Shown here in pieces: positions 7,319-19,334 of a DNA stretch of 56,743 nucleotides. The notes below the pieces were generated by a model. The model made no database searches. It saw nothing but the letters and a program-made list of their open reading frames with translations, and had not been told where the DNA came from. The position numbers and the translations under genes were made by a program. Where the stretch lies: the NCBI RefSeq assembly GCF_000429225.1, contig NZ_AUBL01000028.1, positions 1 through 56,743 of the forward strand, in the 5' to 3' direction. Numbering within the stretch: the first letter of the stretch is position 1; each line of letters opens with the position of its first letter. The DNA is from Actinomyces dentalis DSM 19115. Lineage in GTDB: Bacteria; Actinomycetota; Actinomycetes; Actinomycetales; Actinomycetaceae.

Positions 7319-9103
7319 TCAGGGCAGGATGTCCTCGTAGTAGGTGCCGCGCAGGAGGCGGGTGAGCATCCTCTCGCCGGGCAGGCGCCCGTCGTTCATG
7401 GTCTTGGCGGCCGCCAGCAGGGCGCGCACGTCGTACTGGGCGGGCCAGATCGGGGGCACGTCGCGGTCCAGGTCGAGCAGCCCGTAGACGGCCATCATGG
7501 CGGTGCGCGCCGAGCCCTCGGTGGTGAACACGCAGTCGTCGGGCGTCTCGACGAACTGGCCGATCAGGCCCAGGTTGACGCACCCGTCGGGGATGACCTC
7601 GGGGCGGTCGCCGGCGCGCCGCGGCATGAAGAAGGAGGTGATGTAGGGCATGGTGGCCAGGCGGACCTTGGTGCGCTCCCTGATCCGGTCGAAGCAGTCG
7701 ATCAGACCGAAGTGGTAGCAGTACTCCTTGAGGACCTCCTCGCCGGTGCACTCGATCATGGGCTTGGGCACGCAGTCGCCCGGGGCGTGCGGGTGCAGTC
7801 CGTAGGCCCAGGCCACGCCCCAGTCGGCCGGCTGGGCGCGGAACTGGGGCTGGCGGTTCATGGTCAGCGACAGGCACCAGCCGGAGTCCTCGGCGGTGAT
7901 GATCCCGCCGGTGACGGTGCGCCCGGACAGGGGGTCGTTGCCGGTCAGCTCGCGGATCCTGGTCAGGAAGGGGTGGTCGGCGCCGATGAAGCTGAAGGAG
8001 GCCGACTCCCACACGGTCTTGCGCGGGTCGGAGCAGAAGACGTCGGGGCGGCCGAAGACGGCGGACTTCCTGGCCAGGTTGCGCCACAGGGTCCAGGCGC
8101 CGCCGGGGCGGTCGGTGTGGAAGGGCGGGACGGTGTCCATGTCGCCGTAGCCGGTGGACTCGGTGCACGAGCCGATGGTGGCCAGGACCAGGTCCCGCTC
8201 GCCCACCTCGATGGTCTCCTCCCCGTCGCCGTCGCGCAGCCGGATGGCGGTGACGACCTTGCGCCCGGAGGTGATGAGCATGTCCAGGTCGTCCACGCGC
8301 GCGCCGTAGCGGAAGACGACGCCGCGGTCCTTGAGCCAGTCGGTCAGCGGGACGATGAAGGACTCGAACTGGTTGTAGCGGGAGAAGCGCAGGCAGGACA
8401 GGTCGGAGAAGCCGGGGAAGTACTGGAGGAAGCGGTGCATGTAGCGCTTCATCTCGGTCAGGGACTCGTACTGCTGGAAGGCGAACATCGTCTTGAACAG
8501 CGTGTAGAAGGTCGAGGCGAGGAAGTCGGCGTCGAACCAGTCCTCGATGGCGAGCCCGTAGGTGTCCTCCTCTCTGGCCATGAGGAGCCTGATGACGTCT
8601 TTGCGGCCCTTCTTGTTGATGCCCATCTTGTAGGCGTCCCGCCGCCTGCCGCAGCGGTGGATGATGCGGCAGGGGTCGATGTTGGGGTCGTTCTCGTTGA
8701 CGGTGCGGAACTCGTCCAGGACGGTGTAGGGCGCCGGCATCTCCAGGGCGGGGATCTCGCGCATGATGTCCCAGAAGCACTCGAAGTGCTGGCCCATCTC
8801 CCGGCCGCCGCGGGCGATGAAGCCCCGCTCGGTGTCCCCGGCGCCGTCGAAGGAGCCGCCGGGGACGTCGAGCTGCTCGAGGACGGTGATATTGGACCCG
8901 GGCATGCGCCCGTCGCGGATGAGGAAGGCGGCCGCCAGCAGGGCGCCGATGCCCGAGCCGACGAGGTAGGCGCGGCGCTCGGCCACGTCGGCCGGCGGGG
9001 TGGGGTGGTTGTGGGTGTACAGGCCCAGGTCGTTGTGGACGAAGGGGTTGCCGTCGGGCGAGACGGGGCGGGTCCGCTGGCGGTTGCGTTCGGTGCTGGT
9101 CAT
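7319..9103 (-). CDS. ohyA: Oleate hydratase (MCRA family, FAD-binding)
   Basis: The 594-residue protein matches the myosin-cross-reactive antigen/oleate hydratase family. These enzymes add water to the cis double bond of unsaturated fatty acids (oleate to 10-hydroxystearate) and detoxify host fatty acids. ATG 9103 is chosen for its AAGGAGA site; an in-frame start 25 codons upstream lacks support. Motifs are YLVGSGIGALLAAAFLIRDG (FAD Rossmann loop), FIARGGREMGQHFECFWD (conserved block, including the Glu implicated in catalysis), EDWFDADFLASTFYTLFKTM, and a C-terminal SVYG-equivalent helix near MMAVYGLL. It interrupts the usual priA-fmt neighbourhood with gaps on both sides (151 and 101 bases), so it may be an acquired gene. 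Confidence 0.92.
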   Translation of the reverse strand: MTSTERNRQRTRPVSPDGNPFVHNDLGLYTHNHPTPPADVAERRAYLVGSGIGALLAAAFLIRDGRMPGSNITVLEQLDVPGGSFDGAGDTERGFIARGGREMGQHFECFWDIMREIPALEMPAPYTVLDEFRTVNENDPNIDPCRIIHRCGRRRDAYKMGINKKGRKDVIRLLMAREEDTYGLAIEDWFDADFLASTFYTLFKTMFAFQQYESLTEMKRYMHRFLQYFPGFSDLSCLRFSRYNQFESFIVPLTDWLKDRGVVFRYGARVDDLDMLITSGRKVVTAIRLRDGDGEETIEVGERDLVLATIGSCTESTGYGDMDTVPPFHTDRPGGAWTLWRNLARKSAVFGRPDVFCSDPRKTVWESASFSFIGADHPFLTRIRELTGNDPLSGRTVTGGIITAEDSGWCLSLTMNRQPQFRAQPADWGVAWAYGLHPHAPGDCVPKPMIECTGEEVLKEYCYHFGLIDCFDRIRERTKVRLATMPYITSFFMPRRAGDRPEVIPDGCVNLGLIGQFVETPDDCVFTTEGSARTAMMAVYGLLDLDRDVPPIWPAQYDVRALLAAAKTMNDGRLPGERMLTRLLRGTYYEDILP

Positions 9104-9254
9104 GGTCTCTCCTTCAGGAGCAGCCGGTGGGCGGTGTCCGCCGCCGGCTCGGCAGCGGTCGGCCGGTGCGGGCGCCACGACTCTAGGCCCGCGGGCGCGG
9201 GGTCCGTCGAAGGCCGCCGCCCGGCGCGCCGGGCGCGGGGGTCCGCCGCGCCGC

Positions 9255-11324
9255 TCACCACAGCAGGGTCGGGTCGAGCTCGACGCGCACCGCCTCCTGC
9301 CGGTGCGCGGAGCGCTCGCGGGCCCACAGGGCCAGCGCGTCGGCCAGTTCGCGCCCCCTCGAGGAGGGCGCGCGGATGAGGGCGCGGTGGACGACGCCGG
9401 ACGCGGGGGCGCCGGTTGGCGCCGCGTCGGCCGGGGCGCCGGCGCCCGGGGCCGGCACGGGGCCGAGCACGTCCCAGCCGGCGGCCCGGGCGGCGTCCAG
9501 CAGGGAGCCCACGGCGCGGGGCGGGCCGTCCAGGCGGGCGCAGCGCCAGGCGGGCGGCAGGCGCAGTTCGGCGCGCTCGGCCAGCTCGCGGCGGGCGAAG
9601 CCGGCGTGGTCCCAGCGCACCAGGGCCTGGGCGACGGCCGCGTCGGCCCCTCCCAGCAGGATGACCCGGGCGTCGGCGCGGGCCAGGGCGGCGGCGTTGG
9701 CCCACAGGCGCAGGGCCTGGCAGGCGGCGCCCAGCTGCGGGCGGGACGACAGGGCGGCGCCGTCGAGCAGGAGGACGGCGCGGTAGCCGCCCTCGGCGAC
9801 GGGCTCGGCGCCGGGGGTGGCCACGACGAGCCGGGGGCGGGAGTCGACCGCCGCGATGACGCCGTGGTCCTCCCGGGCCCCGGAGACGACGACGGGCACG
9901 CCGGGGAAGGCGCGGCCGAGCTCCTCGCCGGTGCGCGTCGAGCCGACCCCCGTCATGCGCAGGGCGGTCCCCCCGCAGGCGGGGCAGGTCCACGGCGCGG
10001 CGGCGCGGGCGCACCAGCGGCAGCTCGTGGCGCCGTCGCGCCCCCGGGACAGGGGCCCGCCGCAGGCGGGGCAGCGGGCGCCGGCGCGGCAGGTCCCGCA
10101 GGCCAGGCGCAGGACGTAGCCGCCGCGGGGCACCTGGACCAGGGCGGGGCCCCATTCCAGGGCGCGGCGCAGGGCCCGGTGGGCCAGGGAGGGGATGCGG
10201 GCGCGGCCGCTGGCGCCCTCGGCGTCGAGCTCGGGGGCGCCGGGGGCCTCGACGCGCGCCACGGCGCGGCGCACGAGGTTGCGCGGCGCGCTCAGGTCGG
10301 CGGCCCAGCCCCGCTCGACGTAGCCCTGCGCCTCCACGCTGCGGGCGTGGCCGGCGATGAGCAGGCCGGCGCCCTCCAGGCCGGAGCGCAGCGCCAGGAC
10401 GGTGCGGGCGTGGACGTAGGGGGCGCGGGGCTCGTCGAGGCGGTCGTCGCCGTCGTCCCAGACGGCGGCCAGGCCCAGGCGGGGCACGGGGGCGAAGGCG
10501 GCGGCGCGGGTGCCCACCGCCAGGCGGGCGCGGCCCAGCAGGAGGCGCAGGAAGGCGCGGTAGCGCCGGGCGGGGCCGTGCTCGGCGGACAGGACCTCGA
10601 CCGGCTCGCCCTCCAGCTCGCGCTCCAGGCGCCGGGCCAGGGTCTCGGCCCGGGCGGTGGTGGCCACGACGACGAGCCCGCCGCGCCCGCCGGCCAGGGT
10701 CGCCCGCAGGGCCCGGGCCAGGAGGGTCTGCCAGGGGGCGACCAGGCCGGCGCGCCCGGGCAGGGCGGTCCACACGGCCCGCGGGCGGTGGCCGGCGGCG
10801 AGTTCGCCCAGCAGCTCGGGGCCGCCCAGGTAGGCCCCCCAGCCGGCGGCGTCGACGTCGGGCGGGCGCCAGACGGGCAGAGGCGGGGCGGGGGCGTCGC
10901 GCTCGGCGCGCTCGGCGGCGGCGTGCCGGGCGGGCACGGCCAGGCGCATCACGTCGGCGCGCGTGCCGGCGGCGCGGGCGGCCACGGCCCCGACCAGGCC
11001 CATGGTGGCGGGGGTGAGGACCGGCAGGTCGGAGACCACGCGGCCCAGGGGCGCCAGGCGCCCGGGGTGGGTGGTGGTGGCGCCGCGCTCCCAGATCCAG
11101 CCGCGCACGTTCTTGCCGCCGAAGCGCACGGTGACGCGGGTGCCGATCCCGGCGGCGGCGTCCAGGCGGGGCGGGACGAGGTAGTCGAAGAGCCGGTCCA
11201 GGTGCGGCACGGGGGTGTCGAGCAGGACGCGGGCCACCGGGTCCGTCACGCCGTCGGCGTCCACGCGGCGCTCGGCGGGGGCGGGCACGGCGAGCAGGGC
11301 GTCCTGCCGGGCCGGCTCGCTCAC
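9255..11324 (-). CDS. priA: Primosomal protein PriA, actinobacterial helicase-less form
   Basis: PriA recognises stalled forks and reloads the replisome. The 689-residue protein starts at GTG 11324 behind a G-rich site 28 bases after metK. It has the N-terminal DNA-binding domain (VLLDTPVPHLDRLFDYLVP, VRFGGKNVRGWIW) and a zinc module with paired cysteines (CGTC, CPAC, CRWC, CPAC). Helicase motifs are degenerate: the Walker A position reads ALPGRAGLVAPW, without GKT, and the DEEH box reads WDDGDD. Actinobacterial PriA proteins are known to lack these motifs, so it is probably a structural or loading factor rather than an active helicase. Confidence 0.9.
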   Translation of the reverse strand: MSEPARQDALLAVPAPAERRVDADGVTDPVARVLLDTPVPHLDRLFDYLVPPRLDAAAGIGTRVTVRFGGKNVRGWIWERGATTTHPGRLAPLGRVVSDLPVLTPATMGLVGAVAARAAGTRADVMRLAVPARHAAAERAERDAPAPPLPVWRPPDVDAAGWGAYLGGPELLGELAAGHRPRAVWTALPGRAGLVAPWQTLLARALRATLAGGRGGLVVVATTARAETLARRLERELEGEPVEVLSAEHGPARRYRAFLRLLLGRARLAVGTRAAAFAPVPRLGLAAVWDDGDDRLDEPRAPYVHARTVLALRSGLEGAGLLIAGHARSVEAQGYVERGWAADLSAPRNLVRRAVARVEAPGAPELDAEGASGRARIPSLAHRALRRALEWGPALVQVPRGGYVLRLACGTCRAGARCPACGGPLSRGRDGATSCRWCARAAAPWTCPACGGTALRMTGVGSTRTGEELGRAFPGVPVVVSGAREDHGVIAAVDSRPRLVVATPGAEPVAEGGYRAVLLLDGAALSSRPQLGAACQALRLWANAAALARADARVILLGGADAAVAQALVRWDHAGFARRELAERAELRLPPAWRCARLDGPPRAVGSLLDAARAAGWDVLGPVPAPGAGAPADAAPTGAPASGVVHRALIRAPSSRGRELADALALWARERSAHRQEAVRVELDPTLLW

Positions 11325-11352
11325 ACCCCCTCCCCCGCTCGGCGCCGCGCCG

Positions 11353-12564
11353 TCACACGGCGTCCCGCAGCGCCCGGACGCGGTCGGTGGCCTCCCAGCT
11401 GAAGCCGGGCCTGCCGAAGTGGCCGTAGGCGCTGGTGGCCCGGTAGATGGGGCGCAGCAGGTCGAGCTGGGCGATCATGGCGGCCGGCCGCAGGTCGAAG
11501 ACCTCCTCGATGGCGGCGCGGATCCGCTCGACCGGGACCGTGTGGGTGGCGAAGGTCTCGATGTGCAGGCCCACGGGGCGGGCCGAGCCGATGGCGTAGG
11601 CGACCTGGATCTCGCAGCGCCGGGCCAGGCCGGCGGCGACGACGTTCTTGGCGATCCAGCGCATGGCGTAGGAGGCGGAGCGGTCCACCTTCGAGGGGTC
11701 CTTGCCGGAGAAGGCTCCGCCGCCGTGGCGGGCCGCGCCGCCGTAGGTGTCGACGATGATCTTGCGGCCGGTGACCCCCACGTCCCCGGCGGGGCCGCCG
11801 ATGACGAACTGGCCCGACGGGTTGATGAGGACCTGGGCGTCGGCGGCGTCCAGCTCCAGGCCCTTGGCCTCCTCGGCGGCGAGCACGGGGGCGATCACCT
11901 CGGCGGAGACGGCGCCGGTCAGGGCGGCCCGGCCCAGGTGCGGGTCGTGCTGGGCGGAGACGACGACGGCGGCCAGGCGGGCGGGCCGGTCCCCGTCGTA
12001 GTCGATGGTGACCTGCGTCTTGCCGTCGGGGCGCAGCCCCTCCACCACGCCCTGCTTGCGCACGAGTGCGAGCCGCTCGGCCAGGCGGTGGGCCAGGTGG
12101 ATGGGCAGGGGCATGAGCTCGGCCGTGTCGGTGCAGGCGTAGCCGAACATGAGGCCCTGGTCGCCGGCGCCCTGCAGGTCGAAGGGGTCGCGGCTGGCCT
12201 CCTGGCGGGCCTGGAGGGAGGCGTCCACCCCGGCGGCGATGTCCGGGGACTGGCGGCCCACGGAGACCAGGACGTCGCAGGAGGCGCCGTCGAAGCCGAT
12301 CTCGGGGGAGGTGTAGCCGATGGCGGAGATCTCCTCGTGCACGATCCGCGGGATCTCCACGCGGGCGGTGGTGGTCACCTCGCCCGCCACGTGCACCAGG
12401 CCGGGCGTCGCCATGGTCTCCACCGCGACGCGGGCGGAGGGGTCCTGGGCCAGGATGGCGTCCAGGACGGCGTCGGAGATGCGGTCGCAGACCTTGTCGG
12501 GGTGGCCCTCGGTGACGGACTCCGAGGTGAACAGGCGAGCGGACGGGCGGTGCGAGGCGGTCAC
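11353..12564 (-). CDS. metK: S-adenosylmethionine synthetase
   Basis: This cytoplasmic tetramer makes SAM from methionine and ATP. The 403-residue protein begins at GTG 12564. Motifs are [20 protein letters not shown] (ATP/Mg binding), [16 protein letters not shown] (the hallmark hexapeptide region), [12 protein letters not shown] and [24 protein letters not shown] box sits six bases before the GTG, so it probably has its own leaderless transcript in addition to readthrough from coaBC (113-base gap). priA follows after 28 bases. SAM made here supplies RsmB and the RsmC-like methyltransferase in this window. Confidence 0.96.
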   Translation of the reverse strand: MTASHRPSARLFTSESVTEGHPDKVCDRISDAVLDAILAQDPSARVAVETMATPGLVHVAGEVTTTARVEIPRIVHEEISAIGYTSPEIGFDGASCDVLVSVGRQSPDIAAGVDASLQARQEASRDPFDLQGAGDQGLMFGYACTDTAELMPLPIHLAHRLAERLALVRKQGVVEGLRPDGKTQVTIDYDGDRPARLAAVVVSAQHDPHLGRAALTGAVSAEVIAPVLAAEEAKGLELDAADAQVLINPSGQFVIGGPAGDVGVTGRKIIVDTYGGAARHGGGAFSGKDPSKVDRSASYAMRWIAKNVVAAGLARRCEIQVAYAIGSARPVGLHIETFATHTVPVERIRAAIEEVFDLRPAAMIAQLDLLRPIYRATSAYGHFGRPGFSWEATDRVRALRDAV

Positions 12565-12570
12565 GGCCCC

Positions 12571-12576
12571 ACCCTA
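12571..12576 (-). promoter_or_regulatory. -10 box of probable leaderless metK promoter
   Basis: TAGGGT (minus strand 12576-12571) lies exactly six bases before the metK GTG. Transcription would start at or within a base of the start codon. No clear -35 is visible. Confidence 0.5.
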
Positions 12577-12677
12577 CCGGCGGCCTCCGACGCCAATGGC
12601 GTGGCCTGGCGCACGCGGATCCCCGGGTCGGGATCGGCGCGCCGGCGGGCGCGATGCCGTCCGGCGCGCCGAACGGA

Positions 12678-14021
12678 TCAGCGCCCCAGGCGCCGGGCGA
12701 TCAGGGCGATCAGGGCGCGGGCGACCTCGTCCTTGCTGCCGGCGGCGCGGGCGACCTCGGCGCCGGCGGCGTCGAGCACGATCACGGAGTTGGGCACGTC
12801 GCCGAAGCCCGTGGCGGGTCCCACGGCGTTGACGGCCATCAGGTCGGCGCCCTTGCGGCGGGCCTTGGCGGCCCCGTGGGCCAGGACGTCGCCGGCGTCG
12901 TCGCCGGTCTCGGCGGCGAAGCCGACCAGGAGGGTGCGTCCGGGTGCGGGGCGGGGCGGGTCGGCGGCCAGGCCCGCCAGCACGTCGGGGTTGGCCACCA
13001 GCTCCAGGGCAGGCGGGGCGGGCTGCGCCCCGTCGGGGCCCGGCGGGCGCTTCTTCAGCTTCACGTCCAGTGGGCGGGCGGGTCGGAAGTCGGCCACCGC
13101 CGCGGCCATGACGACCGCGTCCGCGTCGCGGGCCGCGCCGCGCACGGCGTCGCGCAGCTCCAGGGCGGTCCCCACGGGGATGACCTCGACGCCGTCGGGG
13201 ACCAGGGCCAGGACCTCGGGGCCGATATTGGCCGCCACCAGGACGACGTCGGCGCCGGCGGCCTTGGCGGCCGCGGCCAGCGCCGCGCCCTGGCGCCCCG
13301 AGGAGCGGTTGCCCAGGTAGCGCACCGGGTCGATGGGCTCGCGGGTCCCGCCCGCCGAGACGACCACGCGCAGCCCGGCCAGGGGGGCGCCGCCCCGGCC
13401 CGCGCCGGCGTCGGCGGCATCAGCGGCGCGGGCGGCGTCCGCGCAGTCCCCCGCGCTGGCCGGCGCGCGGGCGGCGTCCAGGACGGCCAGGGCCCGCTCG
13501 ACGATCCGCTCGGGCTCGGGCAGGCGCCCGGCGCCCACGTCGCCGCCGGTCAGGGGCCCGGTGTCGGGGTCGATGACCGTCAGGCCGCGGCTGCGCAGCG
13601 TCGCCACGTTGTGCGCCGTGGCCGGGTTGGTCCACATGCGGGTGTGCATGGCCGGGGCGAGGACCACGGGCGCCCCCGTCGTCAGGATCGTGGCCGTCAG
13701 CAGGTCGTCGGCCCGGCCCGCCGCGACCCTGGCCAGCAGGTCCGCGGAGGCGGGCGCCACGACGACCAGGTCGGCCCGCTCCCCCAGCGCCACGTGCGAG
13801 GCGGCGGCCGGGTCGTCGAACAGGCCCGTGGCCACCGGCCCCCCGGAGACGGCGGCCAGGGCGGGCTCCCCGATGAAGCGCAGGGCGGCCGCGGTGGCCA
13901 CCACCTCGACCTCGTGACCGGCGCGTCGCAGCAGCCGGATGACGAAGGGCGCCTTGTAGGCGGACACGGAGCCGGCCACGCCCACGACGATGCGCCGCGC
14001 GCCGGCGTCGGTCGCGCTCAC
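12678..14021 (-). CDS. coaBC: Bifunctional phosphopantothenoylcysteine decarboxylase/synthetase
   Basis: This enzyme carries out two successive steps of coenzyme A synthesis: CTP-dependent joining of cysteine to 4'-phosphopantothenate (CoaB) and decarboxylation (CoaC, FMN-dependent). The 447-residue protein starts at GTG 14021. The CoaC half (about 1-185) shows VGVAGSVSAYKA, ASHVALGERADLVVVAPASA and LAPAMHTRMWTNPAT. The CoaB half (about 215-447) shows VVSAGGTREPIDPVRYLGN, RSSGRQGAALAAAA, MAAAVADFRP and the lysine-rich KLKKR loop. It begins eight bases after rpoZ, an order conserved in actinobacteria. Confidence 0.94.
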   Translation of the reverse strand: MSATDAGARRIVVGVAGSVSAYKAPFVIRLLRRAGHEVEVVATAAALRFIGEPALAAVSGGPVATGLFDDPAAASHVALGERADLVVVAPASADLLARVAAGRADDLLTATILTTGAPVVLAPAMHTRMWTNPATAHNVATLRSRGLTVIDPDTGPLTGGDVGAGRLPEPERIVERALAVLDAARAPASAGDCADAARAADAADAGAGRGGAPLAGLRVVVSAGGTREPIDPVRYLGNRSSGRQGAALAAAAKAAGADVVLVAANIGPEVLALVPDGVEVIPVGTALELRDAVRGAARDADAVVMAAAVADFRPARPLDVKLKKRPPGPDGAQPAPPALELVANPDVLAGLAADPPRPAPGRTLLVGFAAETGDDAGDVLAHGAAKARRKGADLMAVNAVGPATGFGDVPNSVIVLDAAGAEVARAAGSKDEVARALIALIARRLGR

Positions 14022-14029
14022 CGGCCGGC

Positions 14030-14434
14030 TCAGAACTCGATGCTGTCCAGGTCCCCCGGGGCCTGGGCGTCCTCGCCGCCCGGCAGGGGCGCCGCGTCCA
14101 GGGGGATGTCGGAGAACACGTCCGTCTCGGCGGCGCGGCGGGCCTCCTCGGCGGCGGCGCGCCGGGCCCGGGCGTCCTCCCCGGAGATGACCTGGAGCTT
14201 GTCGGCGGCGACCTCGCGCAGCGCGATGCTCAGGGGCTTCTCCTCCGGCTCGGTGTCCACCAGGGGCGGGAAGAACTCGAAGCGGTTCTCCTCCAGCTGG
14301 CGGATGTAGGTGTTGATCTGACGGGCGCGCTTGGCGGCCTCCACCACGAGCCCGTACTTCGAGTCGACCTTCTCCAGCAGGTCGTCGATGGGCGGGTTGG
14401 TGATGCCCTCGGGCCGGGCGGAGGTTCCGAGCAT
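14030..14434 (-). CDS. rpoZ: RNA polymerase omega subunit
   Basis: Omega helps fold and assemble the RNA polymerase beta-prime subunit. The N-terminal ~85 residues are typical ([51 protein letters not shown]). The 134-residue protein then has an additional acidic, Ala-rich tail of ~45 residues ending in DSIEF. It lies between gmk (48-base gap) and coaBC (8-base gap), the canonical position. ATG 14434 has only a weak AGG upstream. Confidence 0.93.
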   Translation of the reverse strand: MLGTSARPEGITNPPIDDLLEKVDSKYGLVVEAAKRARQINTYIRQLEENRFEFFPPLVDTEPEEKPLSIALREVAADKLQVISGEDARARRAAAEEARRAAETDVFSDIPLDAAPLPGGEDAQAPGDLDSIEF

Positions 14435-14482
14435 GTGCGACCTGCTTTCGTGGGTGACTGGCGGACAGGGGACCGGTACAGT

Positions 14483-15058
14483 CTAGCCCGACAGCCCCAT
14501 CAGCCCCTCCAGTTCGTCCGTGGCGCGCGACACGGTGTCATTGACGATGACGTGGTCGAACTCCCCGGCCGCCGCCAGCTCGACGCGGGCGGTGGCCAGG
14601 CGCCGGGCCCGCTCCCCCTCGTCCTCCGTGCCGCGGCCCGCGAGCCGGGCCACCAGCTCGTCCCAGCTGGGCGGGGCGACGAAGACCAGCCGGGCCCCGG
14701 GCATGGAGCGGCGCACCTGGCGGGCGCCGTCGAGGTCGATCTCCACCAGCGCCGGGCGGCCGGCGTCGAGCTCGGCCTGGACCGGGCCGCGGGGCGTGCC
14801 GTAGCGGTGCAGGCCGTGGACGAGCGCCCACTCCAGCATCTGGCCCCGCTCGACCATGCGGTCGAAGGCCGCCTCGTCGACGAAGTGGTAGTGCACGCCG
14901 TCGATCTCCCCGGGCCGCGGGGCGCGGGTGGTGGCGGACACGGACACGAACAGGCCGGGGTGGCGCCGCCGCAGCTCGGCGACGATCGTGCCCTTGCCGA
15001 CGGCGGTGGGGCCCGCCAGGACGGTGAGGCGTCCGGGGGCGGGGCGGGGGTCGCTCAT
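14483..15058 (-). CDS. gmk: Guanylate kinase
   Basis: This enzyme phosphorylates GMP to GDP using ATP. The P-loop LAGPTAVGKGT, the GMP-binding SATTRAPRPGEIDGVHYHFV, and the ALVEIDLDGARQVR block are all present. I choose ATG 15058 (MSDPRPAPGR, 191 residues). An in-frame ATG at 15076 would add six residues, and neither has a strong Shine-Dalgarno. The gene follows pyrF by 49 bases. In many actinobacteria a mihF gene sits between pyrF and gmk; there is no room for it here. Confidence 0.95.
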   Translation of the reverse strand: MSDPRPAPGRLTVLAGPTAVGKGTIVAELRRRHPGLFVSVSATTRAPRPGEIDGVHYHFVDEAAFDRMVERGQMLEWALVHGLHRYGTPRGPVQAELDAGRPALVEIDLDGARQVRRSMPGARLVFVAPPSWDELVARLAGRGTEDEGERARRLATARVELAAAGEFDHVIVNDTVSRATDELEGLMGLSG

Positions 15059-15086
15059 GGGCCCATCATGGCCCACGCCGGCCCGC

Positions 15087-15106
15087 CCCCGCGCACCGGC
15101 GCGGGG
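15087..15106. terminator. GC hairpin between pyrF and gmk
   Basis: The 8-bp perfect stem ccccgcgc/gcgcgggg (15087-15094 and 15099-15106) has a 4-base loop and directly follows the pyrF stop. There is no T-tract. It may attenuate or process the transcript, or pause it at the pyr/gmk boundary. Confidence 0.4.
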
Positions 15107-15107
15107 A

Positions 15108-16006
15108 TCAGGCCCTCAGCGCCCGCGCCGCCCGCGCGCTCGCCGCCCCGGCCGCCGCCCTGAGCGCGCCCACGTCCGGGCCGGCCCTCAGCACGCCGCG
15201 GGACGTGGAGGCCAGGACCTGGCGGCGGGCCGGGCCGAAGACGGCCTCCAGCTCGGCGGCCCCCGCCCCCTGCGCACCCACGCCCGGCGCCAGGACGGGC
15301 CCGCCCGCCCCGCGCAGGTCCAGGCCGAGCCCGGCCACCGCCCCGCCGGTGGTCGCCCCCACCACCAGGCCCACGCTGCCCAGGACGCCGGCGGCGCGCG
15401 CGGCGGCGTTGGAGGCGGCCACCCCCTCCACGACGCCGGCGGCCACCGAGCGCCCGTTTGCGCCCCGGGCGTGCTGGACGCCCGCCCCCTCCGGGTTGGA
15501 GGTCAGGGCCAGGACGAACACGCCCCGCCCCGAGGCCGCCGCCGCGTCCAGGGCCGGGGCCAGGGACCCGTAGCCCAGGTAGGGCGAGACCGTGATGGCG
15601 TCGGCGGCCAGCGGGGCGCCGTCGACCAGGTAGGCCTGGGCGTAGCCGGCCATGGTCGAGCCGATGTCCCCCCGCTTGACGTCCAGCACGCTCAGCGTCC
15701 CGCACTCGCGCAGCGCCGCCAGAGTCTGCTCCAGGACGGCGATCCCGGCGGCCCCGTGGCGCTCGAAGAAGGCCGACTGCGGCTTGACCGCGGCCACGCG
15801 CCCGCCCACGGCCTCCACCGCGCGCAGGCAGAAGTCCCGCAGGCCCGCCGCGTCGTCGCCCAACCCCCAGGCCCCCAGCAGCTCGCGGTGCGGGTCGATG
15901 CCCACGCACAGCGGGCCCCGCTCGTCCATGACCGCGGCCAGGCGCGCCCCGAAGGGCGGGCGCCCGGAGAGCCCCGGCTCCGCGTCCCGGCCCGCTCCCA
16001 CGGCGC

Positions 16007-16010
<4 letters not shown>
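15108..16010 (-). CDS. pyrF: Orotidine 5'-phosphate decarboxylase, class 2
   Basis: This enzyme performs the last step of UMP synthesis, decarboxylating OMP. The 300-residue protein belongs to the longer, mycobacterial/myxobacterial-type family. It carries [29 protein letters not shown] and the catalytic [26 protein letters not shown] and [11 protein letters not shown] follow. Its ATG overlaps the carB stop as ATGA, so translation is coupled to carbamoyl-phosphate synthesis. The Ala-rich C-terminus is unremarkable. Confidence 0.95.
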
Positions 16011-19333
<3,323 letters not shown>

Positions 19334-19334
19334 G

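Noticed and set aside
12565-12677. Possible SAM riboswitch before metK
   Set aside because: No conserved SAM-I or SAM-II core is visible, and the TAGGGT box six bases from the start implies a leaderless transcript with no room for a leader RNA.
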